Source: JBGVMW01 sp045125095 (GTDB lineage: Bacteria; Bacillota; Clostridia; Lachnospirales; Lachnospiraceae). From it: DNA of 15,787 nt. Below the pieces are notes generated by a model that made no database searches, had not been told where the DNA came from, and saw only the letters and a program-made list of their open reading frames with translations. The DNA lies in assembly GCA_045125095.1 (NCBI GenBank), contig JBGVMW010000084.1, positions 1 to 15,787 on the forward strand. The letters are read 5' to 3'. Both the position numbers and the translations under genes were made by a program. Shown here in pieces: positions 6,673 to 11,785 of the stretch. How positions within the stretch are numbered: the stretch's first letter is position 1; each line of letters starts with the position of its first letter.

Positions 6673-7479
6673 ATGTTTATTGGAAGTCGTAATTTTGAAT
6701 TAGGAGTAACCACATATGTGATGGGAATTTTAAATGTTACACCGGATTCCTTTTCGGACGGTGGAAAATTTTCTGATATAGATGCAGCACTAAAACATGC
6801 AGAAGAAATGGTAGAGGATGGCGTTGATATTATCGATATTGGTGGAGAATCTACCAGACCTGGATATACTCTGCTTAGTGACGAGGAAGAGATGAGCCGT
6901 GTGCTGCCGGTAATTGAGGCGGTGAAAAGAAACTTTGATGTGCCGGTTTCCATTGATACCTATAAAAGTAAAGTTGCAGAGGCGGCTGTTTCAGCAGGGG
7001 CAGACTTAATCAATGATATCTGGGGGTTAAAGTATGATGATAAACTGGCTGAAGTGATTGCAAATGCCAATGTCCCTTGCTGCTTAATGCACAACCGCAA
7101 GGAGACGGATTACAATGATTTCTTAACAGATATGGTGAAGGATGTGGAGGAAACCATAGCAATCGCACAAAAAGCCGGCATTGGAAAGGATAAAATCATT
7201 CTGGATCCGGGGGTTGGATTTGGTAAGACTTATGAAATGAATCTGGCAGCTATCAATCATTTGGACGTGCTGACTGCAATGGGATATCCGGTATTGTTGG
7301 GCACTTCACGCAAATCTGTGATTGGATTAACATTAGATTTGCCAGTAACAGAGCGTGAGGAAGGTACGTTAGTGACAACTATCTGGGCGGTGCAGAATCA
7401 TTGTGATTTTGTCAGAGTGCATAATGTAAAAGCAAATAAAAGAGCAATTCAGATGGCAGAAGCAATTCAAAAGGCGTAG
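6673..7479 (+). CDS. folP: Dihydropteroate synthase
   Basis: It condenses 6-hydroxymethyl-dihydropterin pyrophosphate with p-aminobenzoate to give dihydropteroate and is the sulfonamide target. All family blocks of the TIM barrel are visible: MGILNVTPDSFSDGG with N21, GGESTRPG at 57-64, VSIDTYK with D95, NDIWG at 114-118, CLMHNR at 137-142, LDPGVGFGK at 177-185, GTSRKS at 210-215 and VRVHNV at 247-252. At 268 residues it is complete. GGAGGT at 6658-6663 sits nine bases before the ATG. It follows the HD gene and precedes folB-folK in the same direction. I see no insertion in the loop regions linked to sulfonamide resistance, but resistance status cannot be judged by eye. Confidence 0.97.
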   Translation: MFIGSRNFELGVTTYVMGILNVTPDSFSDGGKFSDIDAALKHAEEMVEDGVDIIDIGGESTRPGYTLLSDEEEMSRVLPVIEAVKRNFDVPVSIDTYKSKVAEAAVSAGADLINDIWGLKYDDKLAEVIANANVPCCLMHNRKETDYNDFLTDMVKDVEETIAIAQKAGIGKDKIILDPGVGFGKTYEMNLAAINHLDVLTAMGYPVLLGTSRKSVIGLTLDLPVTEREEGTLVTTIWAVQNHCDFVRVHNVKANKRAIQMAEAIQKA

Positions 7480-7571
7480 AGCGATGACCTTCCGTAAACT
7501 CACAGAGGCACTTCTTACAATTTACAGACGGTGCAATTACCTGATAATACATACGGAGTGGGAGGATAAAA

Positions 7572-8381
7572 ATGGATAAGATATATATTGAAAATCTGGA
7601 AATATTTTGTAACCATGGTGTATTTAAAGAAGAAAACGTACTGGGACAGAAGTTTTTAGTCTCTGCGGTATTGTATACCAACACCAGACAGGCAGCTAAA
7701 AGTGAGGACTTAACAAAGTCCATTCATTACGGTGAAATTTGCCAGCGCATTACAAAATTCATGAAGGAACACACGTACAAGCTGATTGAGACAGCCGCAG
7801 AAAAAGTGGCAGAATACCTTCTTCTTGATACATCGAATTTAGAAAAAATAGAACTTACAATCAAAAAGCCTTGGGCGCCTATTGGACTATCCTTAGAGAC
7901 GGTGGCTGTGAGCATTGAACGTGGCTGGCACCATGCATATGTTGCCATCGGTTCTAATTTAGGCGACAAAAAGAAATATTTAGATGAAAGTGTGAAAGCA
8001 CTAAATGAAACAGCTGGCTGTAAAGTGGTGGCAAGTGCGGATTACATTGAAACAGAGCCATATGGGTATACACAACAGGATACCTTTTTAAATGGTTGTC
8101 TGGAGGTGAGAACCCTTTTGACACCGGAGGAGTTGTTAGACAGGCTTCATGAAATCGAGCAGGCTGCCAACCGGACACGGGAAATTCACTGGGGACCTAG
8201 AACGTTGGATATGGACATTATTTTTTATGATGATGAAATTATTTCACAGCCGGATCTAATTGTGCCCCACATTGATATGGCAAACCGTGACTTTGTATTG
8301 AAGCCGTTAGCGCAGATTGCTCCGTATAAGAGACATCCGGTTCTTGGGAAGACGGTGATGGAGATGGTGGGAGAACTGTAG
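7572..8381 (+). CDS. folKB: Fused dihydroneopterin aldolase / HPPK (FolB-FolK)
   Basis: One 269-aa chain carries two consecutive folate enzymes. Residues 1 to ~119 are FolB, which cleaves dihydroneopterin to 6-hydroxymethyl-dihydropterin and glycolaldehyde. Marks are YIENLEIFCNHGVFKEEN with E21/E22, SIHYGEIC with Y53, LIETAAEKVAEYLL with E73, and the active-site lysine in IKKPWAPI at 99-100. Residues ~121 to 269 are FolK, which transfers pyrophosphate from ATP to that product. Marks are AIGSNLGD at 125-132, TEPYGYTQQDTFLNG, WGPRTLDMDIIFYDD at 207-221 (metal-binding aspartates) and HIDMANRDFVLKPLAQI. GGGAGG precedes the ATG by seven bases. Such fusions are common in Firmicutes. It is the last gene of the operon. 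Confidence 0.95.
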   Translation: MDKIYIENLEIFCNHGVFKEENVLGQKFLVSAVLYTNTRQAAKSEDLTKSIHYGEICQRITKFMKEHTYKLIETAAEKVAEYLLLDTSNLEKIELTIKKPWAPIGLSLETVAVSIERGWHHAYVAIGSNLGDKKKYLDESVKALNETAGCKVVASADYIETEPYGYTQQDTFLNGCLEVRTLLTPEELLDRLHEIEQAANRTREIHWGPRTLDMDIIFYDDEIISQPDLIVPHIDMANRDFVLKPLAQIAPYKRHPVLGKTVMEMVGEL

Positions 8382-8428
8382 AGTGTTTTCTCATTTCTTT
8401 CTATACTAGTTATTTACAAAACGATATA

Positions 8429-8458
8429 TTAAGAAAATACAGCGGCTTATGGTAGAAT
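8429..8458 (+). promoter_or_regulatory. Possible extended -10 promoter downstream of folKB
   Basis: TGG-TAGAAT at 8450-8458 is an extended -10 box. TTAAGA at 8429-8434, 18 bases away, is a poor -35. If active, its transcript would start near 8465 and meet the terminator about 80 bases on, with no gene between. Confidence 0.3.
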
Positions 8459-8510
8459 GTAATACTTGAAATTTTCTGGTATATATAATTGGATGCGCAT
8501 GAATTTGAAA

Positions 8511-8547
8511 CAGTTCAAATGGATAATGACCATTTGGGCTGTTTTTG
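8511..8547 (+). terminator. Rho-independent terminator after the fol operon
   Basis: CAGTTCAAATGG pairs with CCATTTGGGCTG (two G-T wobbles) around ATAATGA, followed by TTTTT. It lies 130 bases after folKB and before the uvrB promoter. Confidence 0.75.
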
Positions 8548-8640
8548 CGTTTGAAATGTTTTTTTGGGGGGACGAAAAAATTGTGTAAGTAAGCGAAGGC
8601 TGTTGTTAAAAATAATTGTATAGAGCGTAAATGATAAAAA

Positions 8641-8652
8641 GAACAAATGTTC
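8641..8652. promoter_or_regulatory. SOS (LexA/DinR) box
   Basis: GAAC-AAAT-GTTC is an exact match to the Gram-positive LexA consensus GAAC-N4-GTTC. It sits just upstream of the -35 box of uvrB, a known SOS gene, so damage-inducible control is expected. Confidence 0.8.
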
Positions 8653-8661
8653 ATACTTTGC

Positions 8662-8690
8662 TATACATTTAAAAATATATGTGTTATAAT
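8662..8690 (+). promoter_or_regulatory. uvrB promoter
   Basis: TATACA at 8662-8667 and TATAAT at 8685-8690 are 17 bases apart, and TGT directly before the -10 makes it an extended -10 promoter. The SOS box ends nine bases upstream. The transcript would begin near 8697 and carry a leader of about 70 bases. Confidence 0.7.
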
Positions 8691-8721
8691 AGCTATAATT
8701 TTGGTGACAGTAAGGAAAGGG

Positions 8722-8750
8722 ATGCAAATAATTATGCAAGTTATTTGCAT
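8722..8750 (+). repeat. Perfect 10-bp hairpin in the uvrB leader
   Basis: ATGCAAATAA and TTATTTGCAT pair exactly around a nine-base loop. The stem ends four bases before the GGGAGGAAG ribosome binding site, so it could affect translation. It contains an in-frame-less ATGCAAGTTATTTGCAT run but no credible leader peptide. Confidence 0.5.
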
Positions 8751-8767
8751 AAAAGGGAGGAAGAATC

Positions 8768-9049
8768 ATGGACAAATTTATCTTACATTCCGAATACAAG
8801 CCCACCGGAGACCAGCCCCAAGCCATCGAGCAGTTGGTGCAGGGCTTCAAAGAAGGCAACCAATTCCAGACCTTATTAGGTGTTACTGGTTCGGGAAAAA
8901 CATTTACCATGGCGAACGTTATTGAACAATTACAGAAGCCAACATTAATTATTGCCCACAACAAGACATTAGCCGCACAGCTCTACGGCGAATTCAAAGA
9001 ATTTTTCCCGGAAAATGCAGTAGAATATTTCGTATCCTATTATGCTTAG
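8768..9049 (+). pseudogene. uvrB: Excinuclease ABC subunit B, 5' fragment (cut after codon ~92)
   Basis: UvrB is the DNA-damage-verifying helicase-like subunit of nucleotide excision repair, normally about 660 residues. The first 92 residues here are typical: the start MDKFILHSEYKPTGDQPQAI, the Walker A loop GVTGSGKT at 38-45, and AHNKTLAAQLYGEFKEFFPE at 63-82. The fragment stops at EYFVSYY, exactly where homologues continue into the YYQPEAY beta-hairpin region. Instead the DNA reads GCT-TAG, and unrelated sequence follows. So the beta-hairpin, motifs II to VI and the UvrC/UvrA contacts are all missing. The promoter, SOS box and ribosome site (GGGAGGAAG) look intact. It could be an insertion by a mobile element with the remainder beyond the window, a rearrangement, or an assembly join. 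Confidence 0.92.
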
Positions 9050-9060
9050 AAAATATGCAC

Positions 9061-9074
9061 CACAATATATTGTG
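9061..9074. repeat. Perfect 14-base palindrome near the uvrB junction
   Basis: CACAATATATTGTG reads the same on both strands. A partial second copy, TATATATTGTG, lies at 9095-9105, 31 bases on. Its place 16 bases inside the junction suits a recombinase or regulator site. Confidence 0.5.
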
Positions 9075-9230
9075 AAAAGTACGGTTTTCTAATCTATATA
9101 TTGTGTCCGCAATACTCTCACAGACTATACGGACTATATAGACAGTATTTCGCTGGTGACCCAATTGTTACTCAGGCAGGAATGACCGTTTTTAGAACAG
9201 CCAAATATGTTCATTTCTGGTGGCTTTTGG

Positions 9231-9247
9231 TAAATCCCAAAATCCCA
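9231..9247 (+). repeat. Repeat copy 1 of TAAATCCCAAAATCCCA
   Basis: First of four near-identical 16-17-base direct repeats in 360 bases; the minus strand has two GGG runs (TGGGATTTTGGGATTT). Copies start at 9231, 9290, 9526 and 9574, so the spacing is irregular. Confidence 0.85.
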
Positions 9248-9289
9248 TATAATATTGAAAGAGAGAATAAGATTGAGCTTGGAACGGAG

Positions 9290-9306
9290 TAAATCCCAAA
9301 ATCCCA
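9290..9306 (+). repeat. Repeat copy 2 of TAAATCCCAAAATCCCA
   Basis: Exact copy of the 17-base unit. It is followed 37 bases on by the ATG of a 21-codon ORF. Confidence 0.85.
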
Positions 9307-9342
9307 GAGATTTGTCATAGAGATTATAGAGGAGTAGAAATT

Positions 9343-9408
9343 ATGTTAGAGAATGAAATCTTTTCTGGTGATACTTTGGAAAATATGCGTAAGTTTTATT
9401 TGGTATAG
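9343..9408 (+). CDS. Possible small ORF, 21 aa
   Basis: An ATG at 9343, preceded by AGAGGAG with seven bases between, opens a short frame beginning MLENEIFSGDTLENMRKFYL and ending at TAG 9406-9408. Two tandem perfect hairpins follow at once, as after a real transcript. It sits between repeat copies 2 and 3. The product is soluble and unrecognised. It may be a leader peptide for the hairpins or the truncated start of a larger gene. Confidence 0.35.
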   Translation: MLENEIFSGDTLENMRKFYLV

Positions 9409-9416
9409 CAGGACAG

Positions 9417-9443
9417 AATTTCCGAAACACTGTTTCGGAAATT
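9417..9443. repeat. Perfect hairpin A (12-bp stem, 3-base loop)
   Basis: AATTTCCGAAAC and GTTTCGGAAATT pair exactly around ACT. It is the first of two adjacent hairpins. Confidence 0.85.
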
Positions 9444-9452
9444 TGTAGTAGA

Positions 9453-9479
9453 AAAATCCGAGAAGTCTTCTCGGATTTT
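9453..9479. repeat. Perfect hairpin B (13-bp inverted repeat, 1-base centre)
   Basis: AAAATCCGAGAAG and CTTCTCGGATTTT pair exactly around a single T, nine bases after hairpin A. The 3' arm ends in TTTT, so it could act as a Rho-independent terminator for whatever is transcribed from the left. Confidence 0.85.
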
Positions 9480-9526
9480 GTAAGATGTATTTGGTGGTAC
9501 GTTGCTCGTTTGATTAGTTTTGTGTC

Positions 9527-9542
9527 AAATCCCAAAATCCCA
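9527..9542 (+). repeat. Repeat copy 3 of AAATCCCAAAATCCCA
   Basis: Sixteen-base copy preceded by C instead of T. It follows the tandem hairpins by 47 bases. Confidence 0.85.
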
Positions 9543-9573
9543 TAGTTTTGAGGATAAGAGCGTGAGTAAATGT

Positions 9574-9590
9574 TAAATCCCAAAATCCCA
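9574..9590 (+). repeat. Repeat copy 4 of TAAATCCCAAAATCCCA
   Basis: Exact copy ending 29 bases before the start of the 587-aa gene, where a promoter or leader element would be expected. Confidence 0.85.
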
Positions 9591-9619
9591 ACGATTTTTA
9601 GTAGAGGAGATTGTAGTTC

Positions 9620-11383
9620 ATGATATATACAAGAGATGATGTTATAAATGAGATGTCTAGATATTTTACGGAAGATATTGAAGGTAATAATACTGATATT
9701 ATCCAAAATACAAAAAGACTTATTGATAAAATTCTGGCGGAGAAAGATATTGACATTGCTTGTGATATTTTGCGAGATGGTATTATTGATTTACAAATTG
9801 GTGGTAAAGAGGTCTATAAAGCCAAAAAGTATTTACCGTTGTGGGTTAGATACTTGGTGTATTTGATGATATATCAGTATTTAAGCAATACAAAAAAGCC
9901 AGAGTATTCGCAAGGCTATTTGCTAAAAGAAAAATTGGGATTGACTGCTGATATATTTGGAAAGAAACATTGGAATATGTATTCGCCAGATATGAAGGTT
10001 CGTCAATTAAAATATGATTGTCTTAAGCTACCTTTCAATCATGCTGAGGTTGAAGCGAATGAAATTTTTAGAGCAATGATTCATCACATGGTTTGCTATT
10101 CAAAAATACTTACAGATACCTTTGTAGATATGAATGGAAAATTAGGTCTTATACCAGCTCTCTGTGCGAATGGATATGATTCTGCAAAGACTTTTGTAAG
10201 TGAGGAAAATTATAAACTGTTATTAATATTTGTTTATGCTTTGCAGAAACAATTGTGGGTGTGCAAGGAATTGAAAGAAATAAAATATGCAATTATGCAT
10301 TCTAACAATAGTTTAAATAAGGTCGAGGAATTTATCGATATAACAGTAAGGCGAGAATTTTTGATACGAAGTCTTTCGATAGAAACAATTCATAATAATT
10401 TATTTAATGGTTTGCCATTTGGGTTTGATGTATATAAGTTTGCAGCGTTATTTATTCTTCAACAATACTTTGTGACGGAGTATTGGATGGATAGTAAATT
10501 AAAGACTGTTCAATTAGAAAATGATGAAAATGAAACCATACAATATCTCACAAATGAATTAAGAAGTAATATTACTATAAATCGAGTTAAAGATTTTTTG
10601 AATGATGATTATGAGGAGTCGATTAAGCAATTATCAAAATTGTATAATGCAAAAAGATTTTCGATTAACTTGAATGAATTTAAGGAAGAAATACAAGAAT
10701 TATATGATAATATTATAGATATATGTGATGATACTGCTGATATAATTAGTTATGATAGTTTTATTAAAAATTCTAATAATGCTTTACTGTTTATTGATGT
10801 GCCGAAGTATCTTAGAGAAGAGAAAAGGTTTGACTTTAATTTTGAATGGTATAAAAAATTATTTTCTGTGTTGTCAATATATTATGGAGACTGGATTTTA
10901 TCATGGAAGAATTTTGTCGAGCTAAATAAGAAGAAAAATAGTTTATATAGTGAATCAAGAACTGGTGACAAAACTATTCCGATTGAAATCTATGCGTATG
11001 GTGTAAGTCGTGATGAAGCTGAAAAAGCAGGTATAAAACAAAGTGAGGGGGTTACCGAACAAAATCAAGATGATACCAAGCCTGAGGAGTATGAAAGTAG
11101 CGTCAATAATATGAGAAGTTTGTATGATGATTTGGCAAAAATATCAAGAAACAGGCAGTTGTATGTTTATCGATACAGGGATGAAGATAGAAATAAGCCA
11201 AACAGCATAATATTTATTACTACAATCGATTTTATGGAGATTTCTGATGCTGATTTTCAAAAGCGATATAAAATTGATTTTTATACAAGTGGATATGGTT
11301 TGGGTGATTATAAATATCTTAAGAAATATAGATATGAGGATTTTTACACAGATGTTAAAAAAACAATAGGTCAGTTTCTATAG
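9620..11383 (+). CDS. Hypothetical protein, 587 aa, possibly a degenerate D12-class DNA adenine methyltransferase
   Basis: The product is not one I can name. Several blocks look like a D12/Dam-type N6-adenine methyltransferase that lost its active site. LTDTFVDMNGKLGLIPALCANGYD (starting near residue 164) sits where the SAM-binding FVDxFGGSG motif should be. In the second half DIISYDSFIKNSN leads into ALLFIDVPKYLREE. Family enzymes have DPPY for catalysis where this reads D393-V-P-K-Y397, and they follow with a segment like FEWYKKLFSVL. The fold assignment is inference from these patterns. A residue run of about 100 (EKAGIKQSEGVTEQ onward) is charged and probably flexible. It is very AT-rich, unlike the fol genes. 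AGAGGAG lies about nine bases before the ATG. A strong terminator follows, so it is probably transcribed alone. It could be a non-catalytic DNA-binding protein, or the family call may be wrong. Confidence 0.8.
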   Translation: MIYTRDDVINEMSRYFTEDIEGNNTDIIQNTKRLIDKILAEKDIDIACDILRDGIIDLQIGGKEVYKAKKYLPLWVRYLVYLMIYQYLSNTKKPEYSQGYLLKEKLGLTADIFGKKHWNMYSPDMKVRQLKYDCLKLPFNHAEVEANEIFRAMIHHMVCYSKILTDTFVDMNGKLGLIPALCANGYDSAKTFVSEENYKLLLIFVYALQKQLWVCKELKEIKYAIMHSNNSLNKVEEFIDITVRREFLIRSLSIETIHNNLFNGLPFGFDVYKFAALFILQQYFVTEYWMDSKLKTVQLENDENETIQYLTNELRSNITINRVKDFLNDDYEESIKQLSKLYNAKRFSINLNEFKEEIQELYDNIIDICDDTADIISYDSFIKNSNNALLFIDVPKYLREEKRFDFNFEWYKKLFSVLSIYYGDWILSWKNFVELNKKKNSLYSESRTGDKTIPIEIYAYGVSRDEAEKAGIKQSEGVTEQNQDDTKPEEYESSVNNMRSLYDDLAKISRNRQLYVYRYRDEDRNKPNSIIFITTIDFMEISDADFQKRYKIDFYTSGYGLGDYKYLKKYRYEDFYTDVKKTIGQFL

Positions 11384-11396
11384 ATATTAAAGAAGG

Positions 11397-11424
11397 AATA
11401 AGGGTAGAAATACCCTTATTTTTT
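11397..11424 (+). terminator. Rho-independent terminator after the 587-aa gene
   Basis: AATAAGGGTA and TACCCTTATT pair perfectly around GAAA, a stable tetraloop, and run into TTTT. It begins 13 bases after the stop codon. Confidence 0.9.
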
Positions 11425-11510
11425 ATGCCTAGACGATTAGAGAAAAAAATTTATCAGGAACCTAGACTTTATAGGAAGTATAACTTTCGAGTAAGTTAGA
11501 GGAAAAACTC

Positions 11511-11545
11511 AAAAAGGTTCATAATGATATCATCAAGAATTGATA
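11511..11545 (+). repeat. 35-base direct repeat, copy 1
   Basis: The unit contains GTTCATAATGATATCATCAA and then GAATTGATA. It differs from copy 2 at two positions; starts are 157 bases apart. Confidence 0.85.
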
Positions 11546-11667
11546 ATCGCGAGTTGATTTTTGATAAAGTGGCATTAATGCATCTCAGACGATGAGGAAA
11601 AAATTAAAATTTGAAACCGAGGTTTTATAAGGCTACGAAGCTTCCAGTTATGACAGAACGGTAATAT

Positions 11668-11702
11668 AAAAAAGTTCATAATGGTATCATCAAGAATTGA
11701 TA
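11668..11702 (+). repeat. 35-base direct repeat, copy 2
   Basis: Second copy, with GTTCATAATGGTATCATCAA, ending 83 bases before the ATG of the DUF927-type gene. In both copies the unit is preceded by a run of A. Confidence 0.85.
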
Positions 11703-11724
11703 GTTATAAGTCAGTCTTGAGAAA

Positions 11725-11736
11725 ACAACATGTTGT
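11725..11736. promoter_or_regulatory. Perfect 12-base palindrome, candidate operator
   Basis: ACAACATGTTGT lies 50 bases upstream of the DUF927-type gene's ATG, in the likely promoter area. Its size suits a dimeric repressor. Confidence 0.4.
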
Positions 11737-11785
11737 ATTTTAGAAACTATATTTGAAAGACTATTTTAGAAAGGATAATAATGCA

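Larger units (their letters stand above)
8382..8640. other. Gene-free stretch between folKB and the uvrB promoter
   Basis: No credible gene lies here. It holds an extended -10 box with a weak -35 (8429-8458) and a terminator (8511-8547). It also contains a perfect TATAAT at 8484-8489 that lacks a well-spaced -35. AT-rich sequence follows up to the SOS box at 8641. Confidence 0.6.
9050..9619. other. 570-base structured, apparently non-coding region at the element's left end
   Basis: No convincing long gene lies here. Listed separately are a 14-base palindrome, four copies of a 16-base repeat, two tandem perfect hairpins and one 21-codon ORF. A 63-codon frame at 9101-9292 begins with TTG and has no ribosome site; I do not regard it as real. 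The region may hold attachment or regulatory sequences of the element. Confidence 0.5.
11425..11785. other. Gene-free repeat-bearing region upstream of the DUF927-type gene
   Basis: About 360 bases with no credible ORF. It holds two copies of a 35-base direct repeat, a 10-base palindrome GCATTAATGC at 11572-11581 and a 12-base palindrome at 11725-11736. It is probably a regulatory or maintenance region, or it encodes an RNA; nothing decides between these. Confidence 0.5.

Noticed and set aside
8406..8964. Minus-strand frames across the fol-uvrB gap
   Set aside because: They run antisense through the terminator, the SOS box and the promoter; no ribosome site.
9101..9292. 63-codon ORF starting with TTG
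   Set aside because: No ribosome binding site, no recognisable product, and it runs through two copies of the repeat; it looks like chance reading of a non-coding region.
9231..9590. CRISPR-like array from the 16-base repeats
   Set aside because: Spacings between starts are 59, 236 and 48 bases, the repeats are too short, and no Cas gene is present.
9341..9706. 121-codon minus-strand frame
   Set aside because: It runs through the repeats, both hairpins and the start of the 587-aa gene, and has no ribosome site.
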